The position numbers and the translations under genes were made by a program. The notes beneath the pieces are model-generated. The model saw only the letters and a program-made list of their open reading frames with translations. It was not told where the DNA came from and did no database searches. From Myxococcus virescens (GTDB lineage: Bacteria; Myxococcota; Myxococcia; Myxococcales; Myxococcaceae), in contig NZ_FNAJ01000001.1 in NCBI RefSeq assembly GCF_900101905.1, positions 372,001-436,000 of the forward strand: DNA of 64,000 nt. The letters are read 5' to 3'. Positions 1-11,260 of this stretch are shown piece by piece (the first letter of the stretch is position 1; each line of letters begins with the position of its first letter).

Positions 1-1
1 C

Positions 2-175
2 TACTCGCCGGAGGAGCGCGAGCACTACCGCCGCGTCCTCGTCTGGACGCCGGCGCAGGCCATCGACTCGGTCGCGGTGGTGGTGTCCTTCCGCAGCGCC
101 GGCCAGCGCCGCTACGTCAAGCAGTTCGTCGCGCTCTACAACCCGGCGGAGAACGGCGCGGGGGTGGAGCTGTGA
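2..175 (+). CDS. Type IV pilus minor pilin PilV-like, C-terminal end only
   Basis: An open frame enters from the left edge and ends with TGA at 173-175, giving the last 57 residues (ending ...NPAENGAGVEL). There is no N-terminus to inspect, so the assignment rests on position: it is translationally coupled (GTGA overlap) to pilW in the order expected for fimU-pilV-pilW-pilX-pilY1 clusters. The residues look like a beta-rich minor-pilin tail. It would be an inner-membrane prepilin that joins the tip-priming complex of the type IVa pilus. Another minor pilin is possible. Confidence 0.6.
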   Translation, partial: YSPEEREHYRRVLVWTPAQAIDSVAVVVSFRSAGQRRYVKQFVALYNPAENGAGVEL

Positions 176-1359
176 ACAACCCCAGGACGCACGCGCGCCG
201 CGGCTTCACGCTCATCGAGTTGCTGGTCGGCATCACCGTCTCCTCGGTGGTGCTGCTGGCGGTGGCGGGGACCATCATCGCCGTCAACAACATCTTCCAG
301 AACAACACCGTCTCCAAGACGGCCGTCGAAGGCAGCCGCGTCGGCACCGACTTCCTCAACCGCACGCTGCGCTACGCGGGCTACGGGCTGGACCCCGCCA
401 TCGCCTTCGACTTCGACACGCTAGGCCTGCCGGAGGCCCGCAAGGACAACTACACGGAGGAAGTGGCGGACTGGGGCCACTTCGTCACCGACGACCTGGC
501 CTTCCGCTACCGCGACCCGATGTTCCTGCGCCGCGGCCAGCTCGCCGACATCGGGGCGGAGCCCTTCCAGTTGGAGCTGGGCGCCGCCACGACCTTCGGC
601 CAGCCGCTGCGCCAGGGGCAGGCCATGCTCATCGCCTGTCCAGGCGGTCAGGACTACTTCCTCGGGCGGCTGGCGGCGGACGTTGCCGCGGATGGCACCA
701 GCGCCACGCTGAACATCGCGCTCGCCGCGGGCCTTCCGGGCGATGTGCCCAAGTCCTGCATGACGGACACCGGCCGCATGCCCTTCGTCATGCTGGTGCA
801 TGAGAAGCGGCTGCGCGTGGAGGCGTACGGTGGGCGCCCGTACCTGGTGGTGAAGCACGGCTGGGCGGAGAACGCCGACTTCGACCCCATCGCCGTGGAC
901 GTGGAGTCCTTCCAGGTCAGCTACCAGATGAACCGGCCGCCCGCGAACTCCGCGTGCTGCGCCGGCCTGCCCGCGCCCGACGGCGCCGTGGGCAGCGGCA
1001 TGGCCTGGGTGCTGGGTGACGAGGACGCCGTCGTGCTGCCCAAATACGACGACCAGGTTCCCGCGCCCACGTACAGCACGCCGTACGACGCGCCCCTCCG
1101 CTACAACATGAACCCGGCCAACATCCGTTCGGTGGGCGTGGGCCTCACGGTGCGCTCGGCGCGCCCGCTGCCCTCCGGCACGAAGAACCAGGGCCGCAGG
1201 CTCTTCAACGCGGACCCCGTGAATCCCGAGGACATGTTCTTCCGCACCACCGTGGAGACGTCCGTCCGCATTCCCAACATGACGTCCCGCGCCTTCTTCA
1301 TCCCCGAGCTGCGCGCCGAAGGCGTCGCCGGTGACATCAAGAACGTCTGGGGAGGCTAA
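172..1359 (+). CDS. pilW: Type IV pilus minor pilin PilW
   Basis: 395 residues from a GTG start that overlaps the upstream stop (GTGA), which fixes the start. Residues 8-30 carry a class III prepilin signal: RRGFTLIELLVGIT, with the Gly-Phe cleavage site, the N-methylated Phe and Glu+5, followed by a hydrophobic helix. This is the substrate of prepilin peptidase PilD. The large C-terminal domain fits PilW-type minor pilins, which with PilX, PilV and PilY1 prime assembly of the pilus and sit at its tip. It is the second gene seen of a co-transcribed minor-pilin cluster, 5 bases before pilX. M. xanthus is known to have three such clusters; this looks like the third, an inference from memory. 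Confidence 0.85.
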   Translation: MNNPRTHARRGFTLIELLVGITVSSVVLLAVAGTIIAVNNIFQNNTVSKTAVEGSRVGTDFLNRTLRYAGYGLDPAIAFDFDTLGLPEARKDNYTEEVADWGHFVTDDLAFRYRDPMFLRRGQLADIGAEPFQLELGAATTFGQPLRQGQAMLIACPGGQDYFLGRLAADVAADGTSATLNIALAAGLPGDVPKSCMTDTGRMPFVMLVHEKRLRVEAYGGRPYLVVKHGWAENADFDPIAVDVESFQVSYQMNRPPANSACCAGLPAPDGAVGSGMAWVLGDEDAVVLPKYDDQVPAPTYSTPYDAPLRYNMNPANIRSVGVGLTVRSARPLPSGTKNQGRRLFNADPVNPEDMFFRTTVETSVRIPNMTSRAFFIPELRAEGVAGDIKNVWGG

Positions 1360-1364
1360 CCATC

Positions 1365-1862
1365 ATGACCCACTTCGCCTCACGCCGGGGCAGCGCCCTG
1401 GCCATCACCCTGATTGCCCTGACGGTGCTGCTGCTGCTCGTGGTGGGCGCCATCACCTTCACCGGACGCAACCAGTCCGCCGCCGTGGCCAAGACGCGCA
1501 GCGACCGCGTGGAGGCCTGCGCGGAGACGGCGCGGCGCTACCTGCTGTCGCGGCTGAAGGTCTTTGGCACCGGCGCCGTGCCCGTCACCAGCATCAGCCT
1601 GGAGCAGGTGCTGCAAGACGACCAGGTCGTCGCCGACAGCAGCGTCATGCGCACCGCCCACCTGGGTGACACCGCGTCGGCGCCCACCGCGGCGGTGCTC
1701 GCCTCGTCCTCGTTCAGCAGCGGCAAGGACCAGGTGAGCGACGCGGCCAACACCCTTCGAGAAGGCACGGCCGGCGGCAGCTACTACCGCGTGGTCGTCA
1801 TGTGTGACGAACCCGGAGGCCGGCAGGCCGAGACCGAGTTCGTCTTCCGCTTCGGCATCTGA
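1365..1862 (+). CDS. pilX: Type IV pilus minor pilin/assembly protein PilX
   Basis: 165 residues, ATG start 5 bases after pilW. The N-terminus is basic (MTHFASRRGSALAITLIALT) and is followed by a leucine-rich transmembrane helix at residues 10-32, typical of PilX proteins. These keep the prepilin-like helix but have a less canonical cleavage motif (here GSALA instead of GFTLIE). Two cysteines (in EACAETA and VVMCDEP) could form a disulphide. The protein should bridge the minor-pilin complex and PilY1. The pilW-pilX-pilY1 order supports the call more than sequence detail does. Confidence 0.78.
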   Translation: MTHFASRRGSALAITLIALTVLLLLVVGAITFTGRNQSAAVAKTRSDRVEACAETARRYLLSRLKVFGTGAVPVTSISLEQVLQDDQVVADSSVMRTAHLGDTASAPTAAVLASSSFSSGKDQVSDAANTLREGTAGGSYYRVVVMCDEPGGRQAETEFVFRFGI

Positions 1863-1895
1863 CCCCTTCCGACTCCGCCCTTCCCCGAGCCCCCC

Positions 1896-4800
1896 ATGAA
1901 GGCACTCTTCTCCACCCTGACAGCCCTGTCCGTGCTGCTGGCCGCCCCTGGCGCGCTCGCGCAGGACCCGGCGTCTTGCAGCCTGCAGTCCACCTCTCGC
2001 CTGGACGCGCTGCTCAACCCCGCGCGCGGCAGCGACGAGCGCTTCTTCACCAGCCCCAGCGGCCCGCCCAACATCCTGCTCATCCTGGATACGTCGGGCT
2101 CCATGGCGTACTGGCCCATCGCCTGGAGCAACAACGACTCCCACAGCTATACCAAAAACAGCTCCGGCGCCTTCCCCGGCTGCCGTCAGGCCAACATCGA
2201 CGAGCTGAACTACGACGCCAACGTCGCGTACCCGCGGATGTGGCTGTCGCTGACCAACCAGGACTCGCCCTGGTTCGTGCCCACCAGCTACTACCGCTTC
2301 GATGGCAACGGCAGCACCTCGCAGTCCAGCTTCGGGATGACCCGCAACCCGGTGAAATTCAACGAGCCGCCGCCCAACACTGTCATCAGTGGCACCGCGG
2401 CAGAGGCGTGCGCCGAGGTGGTGGACTCCGGCAACAACACCACCCAGGCCGCCGCGCGCGCCGCGTGCGCGCAGTGCCTCGCGACGAAGGGCTACTTCCA
2501 ATACACGCAGGAAAAGCGCGTGGCTTCCGGTAACTTCCTCAACTTCTATTCGCCGCGCGGCCACTCCGCCGTCAACGTCATCAGCCAGGTGCTCAAGGAC
2601 TCGGAGCGCACGCGCTTCGGCGTGGTGACGTTCTCCGCGAGCAGCGAAGCCACCGGCACGGCGAAGTGGAGCGGCCAGGACGTGGTGCGCTTCGCGCACT
2701 TCGGTCCCAGCTGCGGCGACTCGCTCAGCAGCGCGAAGCGTGAAGAGCACCGCAACGACCTGCTCAGCAAGATGCGGAACGGGCTGCGCTTCAACACGGG
2801 CACGCCCCTGACACAGGCCATGTGGGGCGCCAGCACCTACTTCCGCTCCGCCGGCAGCGACCCGTTCCCCGACTGGTTCGGCAGCGACTACCTGCGCGAC
2901 TCGGGCTTCAACGACGAGGCCGCGCCCGGACGAGCCGCCACCTGCTTCACCTGCGGCTTCAACGCCATGATTCTGCTCACGGACGGGGAGCCCAACGAGC
3001 CCGGCGGCGACTCCGCCCAGGTCCCGGCCCAGGTGCGCAACCTGGAAGTCCCCTGCTCCAACTGCGCCGCGGCCAGCCAGGGCAGCAACAGCGGCGGCTC
3101 CAGCAGCCACATCCACCGCATCGCCAAGTGGATGTGGACGCACGACCTGCGGCCGGAGCTGTCAGGATCGCAGGCGGTGGCCACCTACACCGTGGGCTTC
3201 GCGCTGACGAACACGCAGGCCATCAACCTGCTGCGCGTCACCGCGGACGCGGGCGGCGGTCGCTTCTACGCGGCCACCAACTCCAGCCAGCTGAAGACGG
3301 CGCTCCAGGCCATCGTCGACGACGTGCAGAACCGGAACATCGCGTTCGCCGCCGCGGCCATCTCCTCGTTCCAGACGGGCAGCTCCACGCTCAGCGCGCT
3401 GATGCCGCGCATGTCGCCCGCCTCCGGTGACAGCGCCTGGCGCGGCGACTTGTGGCGCTTCAACCAGTTCAACGAGTTCGTGGAAGGTGTCGACAAGAAC
3501 GGCGACGGCGACATGGACGACATCTTCGTCGTGGACCGGGACGGGGACATCGTCGTCGAGGACACATCCGGCAACTTCGTCAAGGACGGAGGCAGCACCC
3601 CGGCCAACCAGTTCTGGGAGGCGCGCCGCGCGCTGCTGGCCCGGGCACTGAGCAGCCGGAAGATCTACACGGTGACGGACAGCAACCAGGACGGGCGCAT
3701 CACCGCCGCGGACAACACGGCGACGCCCATCGAGTTCACCGTGGAGAACCGCGAGGTGCTGAAGAGCTACTTCGGCATCCTCGGCACCCCCGTCTGCCCG
3801 AAGGTGCTGTCGCTCAGCCCCCTGGACATCGACCCGGGCACGTTGATGACGGGCCTCCGGCTGACGCCCCAGCAGGCCGCCGCGGCCATGAGCGTCGCGG
3901 TGCCCGGCTTCGGCAACCTGACGCAGGCGCAGACCTGGTTGAACGACATCTGCGTGCGCACGCTCATCCAATACGTGCGCGGCCAGGACCTGGCGGACGA
4001 GGACGGCAACGGCAACCGCACCGAGGTGCGCCGCTCCGTGCTGGGCGACATCTTCCACTCCGCGCCAGTGCTGGTGGACCCGCCCATGGACAAGTTCCTG
4101 TGCAACCTGGGCATGAGCAACCAGTGCACGCGCACCCTCTACAGCCAGCAACTGGGCGTGTCGCCCACACCGCTCGCCACGGAGAGCATCAGCCGCTGCG
4201 GCAACACCGTGGAGGTGGACGCGTATGACGCGTACCTGCACCGCTACCGTCGCCGCGACAAGCTGGTGCTGGTGGGCGCCAACGACGGCATGCTGCACGC
4301 CTTCCGCGACAGCACCGCGAGCAACGACAACTGCGAGGGCGGCCTGCCCATGATTGAGTACTCGCCCAGCAACGGCGAGGAGGAGTGGGCCTTCATCCCG
4401 CCCGACCTGCTGTCGCGCCTGCACGAGATGGCGGCCGGCCACCAGTACTACGTGGACGGCGACATCATGGTGCGCGACGTGTGGGCGGACGGCTCGGACG
4501 GCTCGCAGCCGGACGGCATCAAGCAGTCCACCGAGTACCACACGATGGCGGTGATTTCGGAGGGACGCGGCGGCGTGCACTACCTGGCGCTGGAGCTGCG
4601 CGCGGACTCGGGCACCGGCCGCTTCGGCGCGCCGCGGATGCAGTGGATGTACCCGCAGCCGGACTCCCCGGAGGCCGCCCTCTTCGGCAAGACGCTCTTC
4701 TCGCTCAGCCCCAAGCCGCCGCCCATTGGCCCCGTGCTGGTGGAGGCGGGCACCGCGGCCGGTCCCGTGTCCCGCTACAACGTGGAGACCCAGGAGCGGT

Positions 4801-6380
4801 GGATGGTGGCCCTGTCGGGCGGCTGGTCCCCCGGCCAGGAGAAGGGCCGCGGCATCTACATGGTGGACGCGTGGTCCCCCGAGGTGAATGGCCGCACCGA
4901 CAACCTGTGGTGGAAGTTCGAATACGACCCGAACGCCACCGGCGAGCAGCACGGGCCCGCGCGGCACCTCACGCACAGCGTGGCGGCGCCCGTGGCGCTG
5001 GTGGACTACGGCGTGGCGGGCAACGTGCAGCAGGACGGCTTCTTCGACACGGCCGTCTTCGGTGACATGCGCGGCCAGCTGTGGGTGGCGCGCATGTCCG
5101 TGCCCGGCGCGCTGGACCCGAGCACCCGGCTCATCCGCAACTGGAGCGCCGCGCGCGCCTTCCAGATGGACCGGGACGCCGTGGGGCCGTCGGGCGGCCA
5201 GGGCGACAGCCTCACGCGCACGTGGCCCTTCTATTACGTGCCCTCCATTGGCATCCAGCCGGGCACGGGCGCCATGCGCGCGCTCGTCGGCACGGGTGAC
5301 CGCTACGCGCTGCTGGATGACCAGGCCGGCATCTGCCGCTTCGACAACCCGCAGGCCTGCGCGCGCTACGGGTGCGGCAACGTGGAGGTGGACTACCGCG
5401 TGGACCGCATCGGCGAGAACATCACCCAGTCGCGGCACCAGTGGACGCAGCGGGGACTGGCACAGTCCACGCTGACGCGTGGGACGGCCTCGCAGCCCGC
5501 CTGTGGCGACCCGGGCCAGACGGTGGTGTCAGCCCGGTTCACCCGGCACGAGGCCCGCTCCTGCCCGGGAGCCCCCCAGGACTACACCTCCATGAGCCCC
5601 GCGCGCGTGGAGTGCGGCAAGGACGCCGAGGGCCACTTCCGCTGCCTCGACGTGAGCAACGTGGCGCCCAACTTCGCGGACCTGGAGCTGACCCGCACCG
5701 TCAACGCCATTGGGAAGAATCGCTTCTACGGCGTTCGAGTGTACGGCGTGGCCGGGCAGACGTTCGCCGAGGATGCCACCGCTGTTTCCGCGGAGGGCCC
5801 CATGACGGCGAGCCAGTTCGACGCGGAACGCCTGAGCGACCGCACCAGCGACAACGACACCAGCGGTGACCTGGTGGACGTGACGAACATCACCTGCGAC
5901 GCGTCCGGGGCCTGCTCCGCGACGGGCGCCACGCCGGAGAGCCCGGGGTGGATGTTGGAGTACACGGACAACCACACCCACAAGACGGCGGGCGGCGCGG
6001 CCACGGTGGCCAGCTGCACGCTGTGGAACGTCATCTACCCGTCGCAGGACGGCGAGGTGTGCAGCAGCACCGCCGCCCGGGCCCGCTTCTACCAGGCGGA
6101 CTTCCTCAGCGGCCTGCCCAACTGCGCCGCGTCCTTCGAGAACGCGCGCTACCAGGAGCGCGCGGTGCTGTCACCGCCGCCCGAGCCCGCCACCGCGGTG
6201 ATGATTTCGCCCACCGGCAGCGTGAAATACAGCGCCGTCATGCAGGAGCCCGGACAGCGCCAGGCCACCTCGGTGGACGTGTCGGAGAACAGCGAGGTGC
6301 TCCAGAACGTGTACGAGCTGCCCCTCACCCAGGAACAGCACGCCTGCCGCCACGAGAACGCGGCCAGCTGCCAGCCGTGA
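1896..6380 (+). CDS. pilY1: PilY1-family type IV pilus tip adhesin with VWA domain
   Basis: 1494 residues. A signal peptide (residues 1-22, cut after ALA) precedes a von Willebrand A domain whose MIDAS motif DTSGS lies at residues 65-69; a TDGEPN motif follows near 365. Asp-rich loops resembling EF-hand calcium sites (DKNGDGDMDD, DSNQDGRITAADN) lie between about 530 and 610. The C-terminal half holds the PilC/PilY1 beta-propeller, including the signature VGANDGMLHAF near 791-801. PilY1 sits at the pilus tip, promotes extension with the minor pilins and can act as an adhesin or calcium-dependent regulator. It is the last gene of the pilin cluster and is followed by a strong hairpin. The N-terminal VWA domain is shared with some but not all PilY1 paralogues. 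It is secreted and many cysteines suggest disulphide stabilisation. Confidence 0.92.
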   Translation: MKALFSTLTALSVLLAAPGALAQDPASCSLQSTSRLDALLNPARGSDERFFTSPSGPPNILLILDTSGSMAYWPIAWSNNDSHSYTKNSSGAFPGCRQANIDELNYDANVAYPRMWLSLTNQDSPWFVPTSYYRFDGNGSTSQSSFGMTRNPVKFNEPPPNTVISGTAAEACAEVVDSGNNTTQAAARAACAQCLATKGYFQYTQEKRVASGNFLNFYSPRGHSAVNVISQVLKDSERTRFGVVTFSASSEATGTAKWSGQDVVRFAHFGPSCGDSLSSAKREEHRNDLLSKMRNGLRFNTGTPLTQAMWGASTYFRSAGSDPFPDWFGSDYLRDSGFNDEAAPGRAATCFTCGFNAMILLTDGEPNEPGGDSAQVPAQVRNLEVPCSNCAAASQGSNSGGSSSHIHRIAKWMWTHDLRPELSGSQAVATYTVGFALTNTQAINLLRVTADAGGGRFYAATNSSQLKTALQAIVDDVQNRNIAFAAAAISSFQTGSSTLSALMPRMSPASGDSAWRGDLWRFNQFNEFVEGVDKNGDGDMDDIFVVDRDGDIVVEDTSGNFVKDGGSTPANQFWEARRALLARALSSRKIYTVTDSNQDGRITAADNTATPIEFTVENREVLKSYFGILGTPVCPKVLSLSPLDIDPGTLMTGLRLTPQQAAAAMSVAVPGFGNLTQAQTWLNDICVRTLIQYVRGQDLADEDGNGNRTEVRRSVLGDIFHSAPVLVDPPMDKFLCNLGMSNQCTRTLYSQQLGVSPTPLATESISRCGNTVEVDAYDAYLHRYRRRDKLVLVGANDGMLHAFRDSTASNDNCEGGLPMIEYSPSNGEEEWAFIPPDLLSRLHEMAAGHQYYVDGDIMVRDVWADGSDGSQPDGIKQSTEYHTMAVISEGRGGVHYLALELRADSGTGRFGAPRMQWMYPQPDSPEAALFGKTLFSLSPKPPPIGPVLVEAGTAAGPVSRYNVETQERWMVALSGGWSPGQEKGRGIYMVDAWSPEVNGRTDNLWWKFEYDPNATGEQHGPARHLTHSVAAPVALVDYGVAGNVQQDGFFDTAVFGDMRGQLWVARMSVPGALDPSTRLIRNWSAARAFQMDRDAVGPSGGQGDSLTRTWPFYYVPSIGIQPGTGAMRALVGTGDRYALLDDQAGICRFDNPQACARYGCGNVEVDYRVDRIGENITQSRHQWTQRGLAQSTLTRGTASQPACGDPGQTVVSARFTRHEARSCPGAPQDYTSMSPARVECGKDAEGHFRCLDVSNVAPNFADLELTRTVNAIGKNRFYGVRVYGVAGQTFAEDATAVSAEGPMTASQFDAERLSDRTSDNDTSGDLVDVTNITCDASGACSATGATPESPGWMLEYTDNHTHKTAGGAATVASCTLWNVIYPSQDGEVCSSTAARARFYQADFLSGLPNCAASFENARYQERAVLSPPPEPATAVMISPTGSVKYSAVMQEPGQRQATSVDVSENSEVLQNVYELPLTQEQHACRHENAASCQP

Positions 6381-6393
6381 CGGCGTGAAGGCC

Positions 6394-6421
6394 CGCCCTC
6401 CCCGCTCGCCTGGGGAGGGCG
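6394..6421 (+). terminator. Hairpin terminator after pilY1
   Basis: Perfect 10-bp stem CGCCCTCCCC / GGGGAGGGCG around an 8-base loop, 14 bases after the pilY1 stop and 21 bases before the next ATG. No clear T-run follows, as is common in very GC-rich genomes. Confidence 0.6.
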
Positions 6422-6441
6422 TCTGGCGTTAGAAGACGGGC

Positions 6442-6864
6442 ATGCCTGCACTCGAAGACGCCATCGCGCTCGCGGTGGCCGCGCATCACGGCCAGCGAGA
6501 CAAGGCCGGCCAGACGTACATCCTCCACCCGCTGCGGGTGATGATGCGGCTGGACACGGATGAAGAGCGCACCGTGGCCATCCTCCACGACGTGGTGGAG
6601 GACACGCCCTACACGCTCGAGCGCCTGCGTGAGCTGGGCTACCCGGAAAACATCCTGGGCGCGCTGGACGCGCTCACCCGCCGCCAGGACGAGACGTACG
6701 AGGCCTTCATCGAGCGGCTGCGCCCGCTGGCGCTCGCCCGCCGCGTGAAGCTGGCGGACCTGGAAGACAACATGGACGTGCGGCGGCTGGCCGCGGTGAC
6801 GCCCAAGGACGCCGAGCGTCTGGCCCGCTACCGCGCTGCCTGGGCCCGCCTGCGCGAGCCCTAG
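6442..6864 (+). CDS. Small HD-domain hydrolase of the (p)ppGpp hydrolase (SpoT/MESH1) type
   Basis: 140 residues. It shows the HD-fold motifs of RelA/SpoT hydrolase domains: an early His pair (H15-H16), YILHPLRV (26-33), the metal-binding HDVVEDT at 49-55 with the Glu-Asp pair used for (p)ppGpp hydrolysis, and KLADLEDNM at about 103-111, equivalent to KLADRLHNM in SpoT. There is no synthetase, TGS or ACT domain, so it is a stand-alone hydrolase of the small-alarmone-hydrolase size class. The family hydrolyses (p)ppGpp with Mn2+, but some members act on other nucleotides and the substrate cannot be read from sequence. It is monocistronic between two hairpins. The start is the ATG 21 bases after the pilY1 terminator. 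Confidence 0.75.
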   Translation: MPALEDAIALAVAAHHGQRDKAGQTYILHPLRVMMRLDTDEERTVAILHDVVEDTPYTLERLRELGYPENILGALDALTRRQDETYEAFIERLRPLALARRVKLADLEDNMDVRRLAAVTPKDAERLARYRAAWARLREP

Positions 6865-6872
6865 AAGACACG

Positions 6873-6908
6873 ACGGCCCGGAGCGCCACGGGGGCGACTC
6901 CGGGCCGT
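6873..6908. terminator. Bidirectional hairpin between HD gene and acnA
   Basis: Perfect 11-bp stem ACGGCCCGGAG / CTCCGGGCCGT with a 14-base loop, placed between two converging genes. It can serve both the HD-hydrolase gene and acnA. No T-tract is visible on either side. Confidence 0.65.
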
Positions 6909-6962
6909 AGTGCTACCAGCGCCCGCCGAGGAAAGCAGGGCGCCGGTTCCTTCCTCTCCGCG

Positions 6963-9692
<2,730 letters not shown>

Positions 9693-9728
9693 GTGTGTTG
9701 CCGTCCTTCCTTGCGCGGGATGCGGGAA

Positions 9729-9757
9729 CTTCTAGGCCCCCCGTTGACGCGTTGCAA
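9729..9757 (-). promoter_or_regulatory. Putative sigma-70-type promoter of acnA
   Basis: On the minus strand TTGCAA (9757-9752) and TAGAAG (9734-9729) are separated by exactly 17 bases. Each box matches 4 of 6 consensus positions. Transcription would begin near 9722, giving a leader of about 30 bases that contains the AAGGAAGGA ribosome site. Confidence 0.4.
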
Positions 9758-9859
9758 AGGGTTCCTGCGAGCGCATTGAGGGCCGGACGCTTCGAGCCGC
9801 GGATGTGCAGCCCCGCTCATCGGAACCATGCGGCCCGCTGAGGGGCGGACAGGTGTGGC

Positions 9860-11122
9860 TCAAATGATTTTGCGAAGCAGAGACAGGGCCCGCTCCAGCA
9901 GCTTCTGCCACAGGGGCCGGCGGCGGAACTCCGCCAGCGTCACCTCGCGGCAGTCCCCGCAGTCGCCGCGGAAGGAGTCCTCCAGTTGCTGTCCCAAGCG
10001 AGGGTCGGCGAAGACAGCGTTCACCTCATGATTGAAGGCCAGGCTGAGGCGCTCCAGGTTGAAAGAACCGATGGTGCCCCACACCCCATCCACCACGGCC
10101 GTCTTGGCGTGCAGCACGCCGCGCTGCCACTCGAAGATGCGGACGCCCGCGCTCAGCAGCCGCTCGTAGAAGGCCCGGGCCATGAACTCCAGGATGGGGT
10201 GGTCACTGCGAGCGTTGAGCAGCAGATGGACCTCCACCCCGCGCCGGGCCGCCTCGCGCAGCGCCATCACCATGCGCCGATCCGGAATGAAATAGGCGGC
10301 GGCCACCAGCACGCTGCGCCGGGCCCGGCGGATGGCGTGCAGGTAGGCCCGGTGGATGCTTCGCCGACTGGACAACACCGCCAGCCCCACCGTGCCGGGC
10401 CGGGGCGGTGGGTTGCGCAGGCGCTCCAGCCGCCGGGTCAGCCGGTGGAAGCGGCCCTGGAACATCATCCGCCACGTGGCGGAGAAACACCGCTCCAGTT
10501 CGTGGACGGCCGGCCCTTCGATGCGCAGCACGTCATCCCGCCACGCCGCGCCAATCTCCGCGGGCGCCCAGTGGGCGGAGATGTTCACCCCCCCGGTGAA
10601 GGCCACCTCACCGTCCACCACCAGGATTTTGCGGTGGTCCCTCCGCAGCAGGTGCCGCAGCCCGCGTGACAGGCTGAAGGGCTTGAAGGCGCGAATGTCC
10701 ACACCGCGCGCACGCAGCCCGGCGAAGAAGCTCCGGCGGCTCGTCCAGGAGCCCACCGCGTCGTACAACACCTTCACGTGTACGCCGCGCTCGGCCGCCT
10801 CCGCCAGCGCCTCGCCGAACAGTTCGCCGACGGCGTCGGAGACGAACATGTACGTCTCCATGCGGACATAACGGCGCGCCCCGCGGATGGCCTCCAGCAT
10901 CGCCGGGTAGGCCTCCACGCCGTCGCGCAGCAGCTGGCATGCGTTGCCCTGCACCACCCCGTGGCGGCGCGGCAGGTAGTAGCGCGACAGGAGCAGCCCG
11001 GAGACGTTGGGGCTCCACACCGGCCCATGCTCCGGCACGGGCCCTGGGGGCGTGGGCGCACGCCGCGGCGCGCCCGTGTCCACGTCCCCCGACTGCTCGG
11101 TCAACGCCTCCTGGTCACGCAT
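9860..11122 (-). CDS. Phospholipase D-superfamily cardiolipin synthase-like enzyme
   Basis: 420 residues. Two HKD catalytic motifs are intact: H163-K165-D170 (HRKILVVD) and H338-K340-D345 (HAKTAVVD), each followed by the usual Gly/Ser-Asn stretch (FTGGVN; IGSFN). Two HKD motifs in about 400 residues and no long N-terminal membrane domain resemble ClsB/YbhO-type cardiolipin synthases, which join phosphatidylglycerol with another lipid at the inner membrane. Other phosphatidyl-transferases remain possible. The ATG at 11122 is preferred to upstream in-frame starts because GGGAGG lies 2 bases before it. It follows the FHA gene by 138 bases and may have its own promoter; a 9-bp inverted repeat CCGGTGTCC/GGACACCGG spans 11196-11244 in that gap. 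Confidence 0.82.
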   Translation of the reverse strand: MRDQEALTEQSGDVDTGAPRRAPTPPGPVPEHGPVWSPNVSGLLLSRYYLPRRHGVVQGNACQLLRDGVEAYPAMLEAIRGARRYVRMETYMFVSDAVGELFGEALAEAAERGVHVKVLYDAVGSWTSRRSFFAGLRARGVDIRAFKPFSLSRGLRHLLRRDHRKILVVDGEVAFTGGVNISAHWAPAEIGAAWRDDVLRIEGPAVHELERCFSATWRMMFQGRFHRLTRRLERLRNPPPRPGTVGLAVLSSRRSIHRAYLHAIRRARRSVLVAAAYFIPDRRMVMALREAARRGVEVHLLLNARSDHPILEFMARAFYERLLSAGVRIFEWQRGVLHAKTAVVDGVWGTIGSFNLERLSLAFNHEVNAVFADPRLGQQLEDSFRGDCGDCREVTLAEFRRRPLWQKLLERALSLLRKII

Positions 11123-11260
11123 GGCCTCCCAACGGTGCGGATGCCCGCGCGACCCGGCAACCCGAGCCGCATCGCAGCCTGTCTTCCAGTGCCAGCCGGT
11201 GTCCGGAAGCCGACGGGACAACCCCGCGACTTCACGGACACCGGAAAGCCGTGACGCGGC

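Noticed and set aside
1380-3143. A 587-codon open frame opposite pilX and pilY1
   Set aside because: Antisense shadow; the sense proteins have clear pilin and VWA motifs.
11196-11244. 9-bp inverted repeat CCGGTGTCC/GGACACCGG as a terminator for the FHA operon
   Set aside because: The loop is 31 bases and there is no T-run; an operator or chance palindrome is as likely, so it is mentioned only with the neighbouring gene.
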